Positions 7,856 to 16,012 of a stretch of DNA of 34,674 bases are shown here, in pieces (the stretch's first letter is position 1; each line of letters opens with the position of its first letter). The notes under the pieces are model-generated. The model made no database searches, was not told the origin of the DNA, and saw nothing but the letters and a program-made list of their open reading frames with translations. A program made the translations under genes and the position numbers. Origin of the DNA: Blautia caecimuris (GTDB taxonomy: Bacteria; Bacillota; Clostridia; Lachnospirales; Lachnospiraceae); NCBI RefSeq assembly GCF_024622975.1, contig NZ_JANJZT010000033.1:1-34674 (forward strand), given 5' to 3'.

Positions 7856-8872
7856 TTAAATCTCAACAATTACCTTCAGGTAATCTGAAGGCTTTTTGAT
7901 CATATCCTGAATGGTTGTCTCTACTTCATCTAACCTGATCATTTTGGTAATAAATGCATCTGTCGGAATTTTATTCTCATGAATCAGTTTGATTGCTTCT
8001 GGAAATTTCTTATTCGAATTTCTGGAAGGACAGATATCAATCTCTTTTTGCATCAAACGCACTGTATTAATAGCTACAGGATTATGCGGCCAGCCTACAA
8101 GAGCAATTCTTGCACCATGACATACGTAATTATGCATTTGTTCCAAAATCACTGGTGCGCCTGTACAGTCAATCATAGCCTCTGGCAATTTACCCTCTGT
8201 AACCTCCTTCAGATATTCCTCTATCCCACCTTCTTTTGAATTAAAAATATAAGGTATTCCACGTTCCTTCGCATAATCCAGTCTTTCCTGAATCACATCT
8301 ATAAGAATTGGAAATGCGCCATAATTAATACAGGCATATGCTGCCATAAGACCAATTACGCCAGCTCCAAAAATAACAACTTTTTCTCCACTTTTCACTC
8401 TTGCACGTGTTGCTGCATGAAGTCCAATTGTAAATGGTTCTACTAACGCAGCATGTTTAAAGGTAAGATCATCAGGTAATTTATAAAGAAGCTGTACCGG
8501 ATGCAAAAAATATTCTGCCATCATTCCGTCTTTATGTACTCCACATACATGAATATCTGCACAATTATTAAAGCGCTCTTCTGCACACATATGACATTTG
8601 TTACAGGGAACGTATGGTTCCAAAGCTACACGGTCTCCTACTTTCAATCCTTTATCATTTTCACCGATAGCTTCAATAATTCCCACACCTTCATGTCCCA
8701 GTCCATTGATCGGATACTTCATTGTAGGATTTACACCTCTGTATGCTGTTACATCAGATCCACAGATTCCGCACATCTCCATTTTTATAACAGCCTGACC
8801 AGGAACCAGCTCTGGCTTCGGAAGATCTTTGATCTCAAGTTTTTCTGGTTTTTCAATACATAATACTTTCAT
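7856..8872 (-). CDS. zinc-dependent medium-chain alcohol/polyol dehydrogenase
   Basis: A 338-residue MDR-superfamily dehydrogenase. The catalytic zinc site is visible as C37 in GICGSD, H60-E61 in GLGHEG and E145 in VEPFTIG. The structural zinc lobe is C90, C93, C96 and C104. The NAD(P) fold has GAGVIG at 169-174. Members of this branch include sorbitol, threonine and galactitol-phosphate dehydrogenases, which oxidise a secondary alcohol next to another hydroxyl. Together with the SDR gene at 10819 it would supply an oxidation/reduction pair, as in inversion of a hydroxyl through a keto intermediate. An IS110-family element separates it from the SDR gene on its upstream side, so its present promoter is unclear. 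Confidence 0.88.
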   Translation of the reverse strand: MKVLCIEKPEKLEIKDLPKPELVPGQAVIKMEMCGICGSDVTAYRGVNPTMKYPINGLGHEGVGIIEAIGENDKGLKVGDRVALEPYVPCNKCHMCAEERFNNCADIHVCGVHKDGMMAEYFLHPVQLLYKLPDDLTFKHAALVEPFTIGLHAATRARVKSGEKVVIFGAGVIGLMAAYACINYGAFPILIDVIQERLDYAKERGIPYIFNSKEGGIEEYLKEVTEGKLPEAMIDCTGAPVILEQMHNYVCHGARIALVGWPHNPVAINTVRLMQKEIDICPSRNSNKKFPEAIKLIHENKIPTDAFITKMIRLDEVETTIQDMIKKPSDYLKVIVEI

Positions 8873-8909
8873 AAATTATTCTTCCTCCCTATTAAGTCAA
8901 GTCTTTTTT

Positions 8910-8924
8910 CCTTGAAAATCAAGG
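8910..8924. repeat. 15-base palindrome upstream of the dehydrogenase
   Basis: CCTTGA-AAA-TCAAGG is a perfect 6-bp inverted repeat, with runs of T on both sides of the plus strand. It sits 38 bases upstream of the dehydrogenase start and next to the IS110 insertion. It could be an operator, the remains of a terminator (plus-strand reading gives a hairpin followed by TTTTTT), or the feature the IS targeted. Confidence 0.4.
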
Positions 8925-9014
8925 TTTTTTCGATATACTATCAATAAATATCTCAGAAGAAAGAGCCATTGGTATGGGCATTTCTCTGTATCCGGTACGA
9001 AAATAGCTGGTTTT

Positions 9015-9070
9015 GGGTACACGAAGTAAAACGTCTTGGTTTTCTGTTTTACATGGCCTTGTGTATACCC
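9015..9070 (-). ncRNA. hairpin in IS110 non-coding region, candidate bridge RNA arm 1
   Basis: Nested complementary segments form a stem with internal loops: GGGTACAC (9015-9022) with GTGTATACCC (9061-9070), and inside it GTAAAAC (9026-9032) with GTTTTAC (9046-9052), leaving a 13-base apical loop. Stems with internal loops are the architecture of IS110-family bridge RNAs, in which loop bases guide target and donor choice. The strand is assumed to be that of the transposase. Confidence 0.45.
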
Positions 9071-9328
9071 ATCCATCTACGGCAGCGAACCTCCCGTGTC
9101 TACCAGGATCTCCCGCATTTCTGCAGGGCCCTAACTTCCTTCGTCCCGCCTGTCCATAACCAGGGTGTCAGCTTAGCTCCTTGTCAGGGTCTTGCCCTAT
9201 GGAAAATATTCCTGCCGACTACTGGCTCACTCTTTGTCTTAAGTTTTACTGACCTATTCTGTATGCTCCACAAACCAGCACCTTGCGGTGGACGTTTCTC
9301 CGGCCTGTTCCTCATACCTTTCAGCTTT

Positions 9329-9391
9329 CCTGCTACAGCTGAATTCAACTCTCAGATTTGTTTTCTAAAGGCTCAATTCAACTGTAGCAGG
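9329..9391 (-). ncRNA. long hairpin in IS110 non-coding region, candidate bridge RNA arm 2
   Basis: CCTGCTACAG (9329-9338) pairs perfectly with CTGTAGCAGG (9382-9391). After a one-base mismatch, TGAATT (9340-9345) pairs with AATTCA (9375-9380), leaving a 29-base loop. It lies 42 bases beyond the transposase stop. The loop shares TCTCAGA with the DNA at 8951-8957, near the presumed element end, which would suit a guide loop, but seven bases can match by chance. Confidence 0.5.
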
Positions 9392-9432
9392 AACATTACC
9401 TGTTTTGTCTCTGGTTGTTATGCTGCCTGCAT

Positions 9433-10704
9433 CTACGGTCTTCTGATATCTCCTATCAGTTTCTCCGCATCATAATCTACACCTTTTGTGAGGATCGCGT
9501 AGAATACCCTTATAACCTTGCAGGCTATCGCTACCACTGACTGCATCTTTTTCAGCGGATTTTCCTTTCGGCCCCGATAATACTCATGTATTTCCCGGAA
9601 CTCCGCATTCTTTCCAATCAGCGATATCGCTGCCTCATACAGCACATATCTCAGGCGCTTTCGCCCGCGGTAGCTGATCCGACTTTCTCCGTTATGCTTA
9701 CCGGAATCATTCGCCACGATCGCATATCCCGCCAGTTTCTGCAGTTGTTTGGGATTATCAAAACGTCCAATGTCCCCAACTTCTGCAATAAAACCACTGA
9801 CTGTAACCAATCCGATCCCTTTGATTGCCATCAGCTTATCAATATATGGGATCTCCTTTAGTTTTTCTTCTATACTCCGGAGCAGTTCCTCCAGCCTTGC
9901 TGCATATACATCCATGTCATTCAGCAGATTTTTTAATTCGATTCTCGCTGCTTCCGGCGCTTCCTTACTCCCAATGCTATGCTCTGCAACGGATACCAGG
10001 GTCTTTGCCCTCTTCATTCCAGCGCCTCTCAGCTTCGCATTTCTCCAGATCTGGTTCACACCTTCTGCCCCAAGCTTTACGATATCCTCCGGCAGCGGAG
10101 CTGCCTTCAACACCATTCTTCCGCTGACCGCTTTCAAATCCACGTAGACATCTTTATATTCCGGGAAGTAGATGGAAAACCATCTTGCAATCCGATTCTT
10201 GATCCTTGTGAGTTCTTCCTGCGTCTGGAAACGCAGGTTCGAAAGGCTCCTGATTTCTGCATAAATGCCGGTGGGTATATATGGATAGGAAAAACGTCCC
10301 TCATTGACCAGTGCCGCAATTGTTTTGGGATCTTTGCGGTCATTCTTGTTGGGGTTGTTGTCGTCCAGTTCCTTCGATTTCTTGACATGATGGGGATTCA
10401 CATGTACCGGCTTCATTCCGCTGTCCTGCAGGAATTTCCCTAACGCAAACCAGTAATGACCGGTCGGCTCCATTCCGGGAATCACAGCAGTTTTGCCATG
10501 TTTTTCTGCGATATCTTCCATCCACGCTTTCAAAGTCAGGAATCCGGATTCCGTGTTACTGAACTCCAGCGGCTTTTTGCTATACTCATAATTTCTCCAG
10601 TCAAAAGCCCTAGCGTAATGAGTTTCGCTTCCGACATCAATACCAACAATCAAAGTTTTTTCAGTAATGGATGCAATTTTTGCGTTCTGTGTGTTATAAT
10701 TCAT
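9433..10704 (-). CDS. IS110-family transposase (RuvC-like DEDD plus Transposase_20 domain)
   Basis: A 423-residue recombinase. The N-terminal RuvC-like domain shows GIDVGSETHY (D23), GMEPTGHYW (E79) and NDRKDP (D122, D125), the DEDD set. A coiled linker follows from about 245 to 285, then the C-terminal domain with IKGIGLVTVSGFIAEVGD, where S303 is the likely catalytic serine. The ATG at 10704 is chosen because GAGAGG lies nine bases upstream; a TTG seven codons earlier (10725) overlaps that site. The enzyme inserts the circular element using a bridge RNA made from the element's own non-coding end. It is complete, with no frameshift or missing catalytic residue that I can see. Confidence 0.93.
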   Translation of the reverse strand: MNYNTQNAKIASITEKTLIVGIDVGSETHYARAFDWRNYEYSKKPLEFSNTESGFLTLKAWMEDIAEKHGKTAVIPGMEPTGHYWFALGKFLQDSGMKPVHVNPHHVKKSKELDDNNPNKNDRKDPKTIAALVNEGRFSYPYIPTGIYAEIRSLSNLRFQTQEELTRIKNRIARWFSIYFPEYKDVYVDLKAVSGRMVLKAAPLPEDIVKLGAEGVNQIWRNAKLRGAGMKRAKTLVSVAEHSIGSKEAPEAARIELKNLLNDMDVYAARLEELLRSIEEKLKEIPYIDKLMAIKGIGLVTVSGFIAEVGDIGRFDNPKQLQKLAGYAIVANDSGKHNGESRISYRGRKRLRYVLYEAAISLIGKNAEFREIHEYYRGRKENPLKKMQSVVAIACKVIRVFYAILTKGVDYDAEKLIGDIRRP

Positions 10705-10709
10705 TTCAG

Positions 10710-10777
10710 ATACCTCTCTGTTCAATAAGATTTTTACTAACCGGCAAAGTCAGTAATCTTATTTTACTCTGAGGTAT
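10710..10777 (-). promoter_or_regulatory. hairpin masking the transposase ribosome-binding site
   Basis: In the transposase mRNA, ATACCTC (from 10771-10777) pairs with GAGGTAT (from 10710-10716), and AATAAGATT (from 10755-10763) with AATCTTATT (from 10724-10732). Together they form one long interrupted stem. The downstream strand contains the GAGAGG ribosome site. Transcripts entering from the host operon would fold it shut, while a transcript starting inside the loop would leave it open. Confidence 0.5.
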
Positions 10778-10818
10778 TTTTTTCTCAACCTTCTTTCTCG
10801 GAATTCCCTATACTTGAA

Positions 10819-11625
10819 TTATACAGGAAGCTCCTTATCATTTTCACGAATATAATTCAATGCGTTTGGCATAATTCCTGTATTCCATCCACCATCAGCA
10901 AAAATAATCTGTCCTACAATATAATCAGATTCCTCACTTGCGAGAAAACAGGCAAGATTTGCAACCTCTGCTACCTTCCCGAATCTTCCAATAGGAGATA
11001 CTGAAAGAATCTCTTCCTGATTAAGGATTCCTTGTCTTAATGGTTTTTCTACCATTTCTGTTTTAATCCATCCAGGTGCAATTGCATTTACCTTAATATT
11101 ATATAAGGCCCATTCAGCTCCCAGCTGTTGCGTAAGGAGATTTACAGCCCCTTTGGTGATTCCATAAGGAGTCCTTCCTACATTAATCATCCTTGTATTT
11201 CCAGATGAAATATTAATAATACTTCCGCCCCCATCTTTCCTCATATATTTTCCAACTGCCTGGCAAGCGAAAAGCGGAGCTTTCATATTAATATCAATTA
11301 CTTCATCCAAAACCTCCTCTGAAAGTTTCATGGTAGGACACGGCCTTGCAATACCTGCACAATTTACAAGCACATCAATATGACCATATTCTTCGTGAAT
11401 TCTGTCTGCCATCTGAAAAATAGAACTTCTGCTTCTCAAATCAATCTGATAAAATCCGGCTGCTGTTCCTAGCTTTTTTGCAGCATTAGATCCTTCGGTT
11501 TCCAGAACATCTGCAATAACCACTTTGGCGCCTTCTTCTACATATTTTTCAGCGATTCCAAATCCAATGCCTCTGGCCGCCCCTGTTACCAGAGCGATTT
11601 TATTCTTTAGCCTCTGTTTCTGCAT
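10819..11625 (-). CDS. short-chain dehydrogenase/reductase (classical SDR)
   Basis: A 268-residue classical SDR. The nucleotide-binding motif TGAARGIG is at 14-21, the acidic residue D39 after the second strand favours NAD, NCAG is at 88-91, and the catalytic Ser (140/141), Tyr154 and Lys158 lie in ISSG and YGITK. It belongs with the 2-deoxy-gluconate / gluconate 5-dehydrogenase and polyol dehydrogenase branch, acting on a sugar, sugar acid or polyol hydroxyl. It follows the importer ATPase by 15 bases, so it is the last importer-operon gene before the IS110 insertion; the zinc dehydrogenase and second aldolase beyond were probably once co-transcribed with it. The substrate is not identifiable. 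Confidence 0.88.
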   Translation of the reverse strand: MQKQRLKNKIALVTGAARGIGFGIAEKYVEEGAKVVIADVLETEGSNAAKKLGTAAGFYQIDLRSRSSIFQMADRIHEEYGHIDVLVNCAGIARPCPTMKLSEEVLDEVIDINMKAPLFACQAVGKYMRKDGGGSIINISSGNTRMINVGRTPYGITKGAVNLLTQQLGAEWALYNIKVNAIAPGWIKTEMVEKPLRQGILNQEEILSVSPIGRFGKVAEVANLACFLASEESDYIVGQIIFADGGWNTGIMPNALNYIRENDKELPV

Positions 11626-11640
11626 ATGCTCATCATCCTT

Positions 11641-12396
11641 TTACCACCATTTAATTTTATCTGTGATATAATTTCTGTACTCAATAAATTTTGGATCTGT
11701 TATGTCTCTGGGTCTTGGAAGCTCAATTTTAACTTCTTCTTTAATCTTTGCCGGTTTATTTGTAAGTATCATAACTTTTTCTGCCAGATAAACTGCCTCT
11801 TCGATGTTGTGCGTAATAAAAATAACTGTACTTCCAAGCTCTTTCCAGAGACGAATCACTTCGTCTTCCAAATAAAAGCGCATTTTAACATCCATCTGCC
11901 CATAGGGTTCATCCATAAGAAGAAGATCCGGCTGCATGGCAAAGGAACGGCCGATAATAATACGCTGTTCTGCAGATACGGATAATTCTCCGGGATAAGA
12001 TTTACGAAATTCCTGAAGTCCCATCAAGTCTAAAATTTGATCAACCCTTTTTTTAATTTCCTCCTTTGGAAGCTTTTTTATTTTTAATCCATAAGCAATG
12101 TTATCCTCAACAGTCAGCCACGGAAGAGCACTTGGCTCCTGAAAAACAAACGAAATATTATGCTTTTTCGGATCTGCTGGAACTCCATCAATATACAGAT
12201 CACCGGAGGTAGGCATATGTATCCTGGTCAAACAGTTCAAAAATGTACTTTTTCCGCATCCAGTTGGACCTACTACACATACAAATTCTCCTTTGCGGAT
12301 ATGAAATGACATATCATCCAGAACCAAAAGATCTCCGAATTTTTTTGTAAGATTTTTTACTTCGACTTTAATCGGTCTTGTATCTTCGTTTGGCAT
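11641..12396 (-). CDS. ABC importer ATPase, NitT/TauT type, degenerate signature motif
   Basis: A 251-residue nucleotide-binding subunit of the SsuB/TauB kind. Walker A is GPTGCGKS (43-50), the Q-loop is Q86, Walker B with its glutamate is LLLMDEP (D162, E163), and the H-loop histidine H196 is present. The ABC signature, normally LSGGQ or LSGGMRQ, reads LSVSAEQ (138-144) and is clearly degenerate. Its partner at 12409 has a canonical signature but lacks the H-loop histidine. In a head-to-tail dimer both defects fall in the same ATP site. The gene lies 12 bases after its partner and 15 before the SDR gene. Confidence 0.9.
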   Translation of the reverse strand: MPNEDTRPIKVEVKNLTKKFGDLLVLDDMSFHIRKGEFVCVVGPTGCGKSTFLNCLTRIHMPTSGDLYIDGVPADPKKHNISFVFQEPSALPWLTVEDNIAYGLKIKKLPKEEIKKRVDQILDLMGLQEFRKSYPGELSVSAEQRIIIGRSFAMQPDLLLMDEPYGQMDVKMRFYLEDEVIRLWKELGSTVIFITHNIEEAVYLAEKVMILTNKPAKIKEEVKIELPRPRDITDPKFIEYRNYITDKIKWW

Positions 12397-12408
12397 AATC
12401 TCCTCCCT

Positions 12409-13176
12409 CTAAATTGATAAATCCGTATTGTCAGAAATTACTGTCCTGAGATCCAGGAATTCCTTACTTACCATGTCTCTAGGTCTGGAAATGTCAATGG
12501 GATATACTTTTTTCACCTTGGTCGGACAATCACTGAGAAGAATGATCCTGTCTCCAAGATAGCACGCCTCCTCAATGTTATTTGTAACAAAAATAATCGT
12601 CCTCTTTTCCTTTTCCCATATTTTCAAAAGGTCTTCCTGCATCTGATATCTTGTCTGCGCATCCAGTTTTCCAAAGGGCTCATCCATAATCAAAAGCTTT
12701 GGATCCGCAGCATAAGCTCTTGCAATTCCAACACGCTGCTGCATGCCACCAGAAAGTTGCTTAGGATAATATTCTTCAAATCCTTTAAGTCCTACCAGTT
12801 CTATATAATGTTTTGCAATCTCTCTCCTCTTTTCCTTTTCCATTCCCCGAAATTTAAGAGCAAGCTCCACATTCTCAATAACTGTTTTAAAAGGCATCAG
12901 CGCCAGTTTCTGGAAAACCATCCCTATCTCAGGATTCAAACCTTTCCATTCCTGTCCATTATATATAATCTGGCCTTCCGTCTGTTCTTCCAAACCTGAC
13001 ATAATATTTAAAAGTACTGTTTTTCCACATCTTCCCGGTCCAAGTATTACAAGGAATTCTCCATCATAAACATCCAGACTTACGTCCTCGATTGCTGTAA
13101 AATATCCTTTCTTTCCAAAAAAAGTTTTAGAAAGATTCCTGACCTCCATTCTTTTATTTAATTGTTCCATGGACAC
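12409..13176 (-). CDS. ABC importer ATPase, NitT/TauT type, H-loop His replaced
   Basis: A 255-residue ATPase subunit. Walker A is GPGRCGKT (46-53), the Q-loop is Q89, the signature is canonical LSGGMQQ (141-147), and Walker B is LLIMDEP (D165, E166). At the H-loop, where SsuB/TauB proteins read THD or THN, this protein reads TNN, so N199 replaces the histidine. It would pair with the ATPase at 11641 as an asymmetric heterodimer on the two permeases. The ORF start overlaps the permease end by 19 bases; an ATG two codons later is also possible. Confidence 0.9.
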   Translation of the reverse strand: MSMEQLNKRMEVRNLSKTFFGKKGYFTAIEDVSLDVYDGEFLVILGPGRCGKTVLLNIMSGLEEQTEGQIIYNGQEWKGLNPEIGMVFQKLALMPFKTVIENVELALKFRGMEKEKRREIAKHYIELVGLKGFEEYYPKQLSGGMQQRVGIARAYAADPKLLIMDEPFGKLDAQTRYQMQEDLLKIWEKEKRTIIFVTNNIEEACYLGDRIILLSDCPTKVKKVYPIDISRPRDMVSKEFLDLRTVISDNTDLSI

Positions 13177-13943
13177 ACCACCTTCTCAAGTTTCTGCAAA
13201 ATCGTAGATAATAATGCTCCGATAATTGCAATTGTAATTACAGAAACCATTACTAACGATAAGTCACTTCCCTGCCAGCCTCTTGTTACCAAAGATCCCA
13301 GACCGGCATTTGCTCCGAGCATTTCTGCAGCCAGAACTGTTGTCCATCCGGAGCTTACAGATGTACGAATTCCTGCAAAAATAGAAGGAAGTGCTGTAGG
13401 AATTACAATTTCTTTTAAAATTTGTCGATTTTTCCCTCCAAATATTTGACCTACCTGTATATTTATTCTGTCAACCATCTCGATTCCTGTTGATGTATTA
13501 ATTACAAGAGGTACAAAAGTACCAATAAAAACAAGCAGGATTTTTGGAAACTCACCAATTCCAAACCACATGATCACAATTGGAATCCAGGCAATTGGAG
13601 GAATCGGACGAATCACCTCAAAGATACTTCCAAAAAATGCTCTGGCCTTTTTATTCCACCCAATTAGAATTCCAAAAGCTATGCCAAAAACCCATGACAC
13701 CAGAAGTGCCAGAAGAACTCTTCTTAAGCTTGCCCATGCATGACCAAATAGTGTCGTTTTTGCAATAGGCTTTGTAAAAGTTTTTACCAAACGCTCCCAG
13801 ACCTGAGCCGGAGAAGGCATTAACTCCGGATTAAATGCGGAAAAGGATATCCAGCCTACGGCAATAAGAACAACAGCCAGTACAGGGAGGCCCCAATATA
13901 GGATGCTATGGACAGCCTTTTGTTTTGTTGTTTTCTGATCCAT
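13158..13943 (-). CDS. ABC importer permease, NitT/TauT type (second)
   Basis: A 261-residue inner-membrane permease with about six hydrophobic helices. The cytoplasmic coupling loop is visible as the segment FGGKNRQILKEIVIPTALP near residue 168, followed by GIRTSVSSGWTTVLAAEM, typical of SsuC/TauC/NrtB proteins. It pairs with the related permease at 13956 to form a heterodimeric channel, consistent with the two different ATPases. Most TauT-type systems use one permease and one ATPase in two copies each, so a fully heteromeric set is less common. It overlaps the following ATPase gene, so translation is coupled. Confidence 0.9.
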   Translation of the reverse strand: MDQKTTKQKAVHSILYWGLPVLAVVLIAVGWISFSAFNPELMPSPAQVWERLVKTFTKPIAKTTLFGHAWASLRRVLLALLVSWVFGIAFGILIGWNKKARAFFGSIFEVIRPIPPIAWIPIVIMWFGIGEFPKILLVFIGTFVPLVINTSTGIEMVDRINIQVGQIFGGKNRQILKEIVIPTALPSIFAGIRTSVSSGWTTVLAAEMLGANAGLGSLVTRGWQGSDLSLVMVSVITIAIIGALLSTILQKLEKVVCPWNN

Positions 13944-13955
13944 CTCCTTACCCTC

Positions 13956-14789
13956 CTAACGATTTATTTTCCAGCGAAGGAAATATTTCTCAGCCCTTGA
14001 CAGAAGCATTGATAAAAATGCTCCGATAGCTCCAATTACAACCATACCTACAATTACAATATCAGGGCGTGCAACTGTTCTTCCAATTTGAATCATATAT
14101 CCAAGACCTGCACTCGCTGCCAGCATTTCTGCTGCAACCAACGTTGACCATGAATTTCCAAGCGCAACTCTGATTCCCGCAAATACCATTGGAAGAGAAG
14201 AAGGAACCCCTACCTTCCAAAATATTTCATAATTAGGAGCTCCAAAAGTTCTGGATACATCAATCAAAGTTTGGCTTGTAAGCTTGATGCCTGTATAAGA
14301 ATTAATAACGCAGGGAACAAATGCTGTAAAAAAAATAATTAACGCTTTTGCCTTTAATCCTACTCCCATCCATACAACAACCAGAGGAATCCAGGCTATA
14401 GGCGGCACGGGACGAATCAATTCAAAAATGGGTCTAATAAAACGGTCTGCATAAGTCCACCACCCCATAAGAAGTCCCAGGGGAACCCCTATTACAATTG
14501 CCGCAAGAAAACCTGAAAGGGCAACCTGAAGAGATGCCATAATGTTTACTCCCAACATATTTCCATCAGGAGCTTTATTATTTATTTTAAAAATCAAAGT
14601 ATTCAGAATACGAGTAGGCGCAGGAAGCAGTCTCTCATTTACTAATCCCAGCACAACAGCCAGCTGCCAGATTACCAAAACAGAAAGTATGCCTGCTGCA
14701 CTCAACAGAACATACTTTAAGTTTTCTTTCTTTTTATTCTGACGCCAGAGCTGCAGCTGATCTTCCAGATTTTGTTTATCCTTATTCAT
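13956..14789 (-). CDS. ABC importer permease, NitT/TauT type (first)
   Basis: A 277-residue permease related to its downstream neighbour. It has a hydrophilic N-terminal tail of about 25 residues, then a helix, LLPAPTRIL, further helices, and the coupling loop FGAPNYEIFWKVGVPSSLP near 190, followed by GIRVALGNSWSTLVAAEML. It follows the binding-protein gene after a gap of 21 bases, with a GGAGA site. The transported compound is not readable from the permease. The NitT/TauT family covers nitrate, taurine, sulfonates, pyrimidine precursors and some aromatic acids, mostly small anionic molecules rather than ordinary sugars. Confidence 0.9.
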   Translation of the reverse strand: MNKDKQNLEDQLQLWRQNKKKENLKYVLLSAAGILSVLVIWQLAVVLGLVNERLLPAPTRILNTLIFKINNKAPDGNMLGVNIMASLQVALSGFLAAIVIGVPLGLLMGWWTYADRFIRPIFELIRPVPPIAWIPLVVVWMGVGLKAKALIIFFTAFVPCVINSYTGIKLTSQTLIDVSRTFGAPNYEIFWKVGVPSSLPMVFAGIRVALGNSWSTLVAAEMLAASAGLGYMIQIGRTVARPDIVIVGMVVIGAIGAFLSMLLSRAEKYFLRWKINR

Positions 14790-14810
14790 TCAGCTGTCTC
14801 CTTTTATCTT

Positions 14811-15902
14811 CTATTTTGACTCATCAAGTACTTCTTTCAGAAGGGTACTGTCAACATGTCCGGCAAATTTTTCATCATCACCTTCCATATAGTTTCCTAC
14901 ACTGATAAAGAAGTCCAATACATCCATCAAATTACTTTCCATCTCGGAGTATTCTGAGCCTTCTGCTTTTGTTTCCATCATCTGTACCGCTTCATCTAAT
15001 GTATAATATTTATCTGCCTGCACGTATTTTTCTACAATTTCCGGTTCCATAGAACTTCCATTTTCATCGTTCATATCTACGCAGTACTGTACAACTTCTT
15101 CGGTATTTTCTGCCATCCAGTCAAGAGTTTTGAAGTAAACTTTCATAAAAGCTTTCATTGCTTCATATTTTTCTTCATCCTCATAACTGTTTTTGTTTGC
15201 AACAAAGTTACACATCAGGCCCGAATCAACCAGAGGACCACTTGCTACTGCTGTATACTCTTCTGTATTCTCCAGCATTTTAAATGTACCGCCGCTGCCT
15301 GTAAGCACACATGCATCGCCTTCTCCAGCCAGAAATGCACTATAAGCTGTTGCCGGATCCATTGCGATAAATTCTACGTCATTTTGTGTCAGTCCAAAAC
15401 CTTCCAGCATTTTAATCAGAACATACTGCGTTACACTTCCTGTATTACATAAAATAGATTTTCCTTTCCATGTTTCCGCATCACCATAGATTTCTTCGTT
15501 TATGCTGTTGTTTCCCTGTCCAGCTTTTACAATATCTGAATCACTTCTTGCAAATACATATTGAGTTCCATCATCTGTATTACTAGCCCCAAGAATTTTT
15601 GCATCATATCCAAGTACGCCAGCAATTACTCCGCCCACACCTGTGCATCCGATGTCCCATCCGTCTGAGGAAAGTGACTCCATCTGAACCGGTCCATTAG
15701 TAAAGAGAACCTCTTCTATTTCAAGATTTTCTTCTTCAAACCAGCCTTCCTGTTGTGCAATGTATACTGGAAGCCAGTTTAAACTTCCTCCAATTCCGGA
15801 AACAGTCAGAGAATAACCATCATCTGCCATTACCGGCTGTGTCGCCAGCCCTGCACACATAGCTGTTGTTAATGCCAATGCTACCATTTTCTTTACCTTC
15901 AT
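14811..15902 (-). CDS. ABC importer substrate-binding protein, NitT/TauT (NMT1/SsuA) type
   Basis: A 363-residue exported binding protein, the first gene of the importer operon. Residues 1-26 form a signal peptide with a KVKK start, a hydrophobic core and likely cleavage after VMA. TAMC within it is a poor lipobox, so lipid anchoring, usual for Gram-positive binding proteins, is not evident. The mature protein begins with a two-lobed fold: GIGGSLNWLPVYIAQQEGWF and a following ESLSSDGWDIG segment are typical of SsuA/TauA/NMT1 proteins. The mature part is strongly acidic. The ligand is unknown. Expression should answer to operator O2 and the LacI-type protein encoded divergently. Confidence 0.9.
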   Translation of the reverse strand: MKVKKMVALALTTAMCAGLATQPVMADDGYSLTVSGIGGSLNWLPVYIAQQEGWFEEENLEIEEVLFTNGPVQMESLSSDGWDIGCTGVGGVIAGVLGYDAKILGASNTDDGTQYVFARSDSDIVKAGQGNNSINEEIYGDAETWKGKSILCNTGSVTQYVLIKMLEGFGLTQNDVEFIAMDPATAYSAFLAGEGDACVLTGSGGTFKMLENTEEYTAVASGPLVDSGLMCNFVANKNSYEDEEKYEAMKAFMKVYFKTLDWMAENTEEVVQYCVDMNDENGSSMEPEIVEKYVQADKYYTLDEAVQMMETKAEGSEYSEMESNLMDVLDFFISVGNYMEGDDEKFAGHVDSTLLKEVLDESK

Positions 15903-15971
15903 GTTTTACCTCCACTTCTTGTTTGTGTCATTTGTTACTTTTTCCCATTTCTCTGTTCTTTTTATGAGTTT

Positions 15972-16000
15972 ATAGTAGCATTTTATATAGGCAAAAACAA
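15972..16000 (-). promoter_or_regulatory. probable promoter of the importer operon
   Basis: On the minus strand, TTGTTT (15995-16000) and TACTAT (15972-15977) lie 17 bases apart, 70 bases upstream of the binding-protein start. The operator O2 begins 12 bases upstream of the -35, a position suited to blocking or modulating RNA polymerase. The -10 is only a fair match. Confidence 0.45.
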
Positions 16001-16012
16001 TAATATTTTACT

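Larger units (their letters stand above)
8950..10800 (-). mobile_element. IS110-family insertion sequence (ends approximate)
   Basis: A single DEDD transposase gene (9433-10704) with about 480 bases of non-coding DNA downstream and about 100 upstream lies between two catabolic genes of the same orientation. IS110-family elements generally lack terminal inverted repeats and obvious target duplications, so the ends cannot be set exactly. An AGAAAGA motif near 8958-8966 recurs inverted near 10791-10798 and may mark subterminal repeats. A long non-coding region on the downstream side is the arrangement known for the IS1111 subgroup, where the bridge/seek RNA lies downstream of the transposase. 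The element is co-directional with the interrupted operon. It appears intact. Confidence 0.75.

Noticed and set aside
8910..8924. The palindrome as a terminator for a plus-strand gene
   Set aside because: No plus-strand gene ends upstream of it, so termination in that direction has no obvious purpose.
8969..9475. 168-codon plus-strand open frame beside the IS110 transposase
   Set aside because: It has no ribosome site, has unlikely composition, overlaps the transposase 3' end, and covers the hairpin-rich non-coding tail. It is treated as chance.
9749..10147. Plus-strand open frames antisense to the transposase
   Set aside because: They are mirror images of a conserved coding sequence with no family features of their own.
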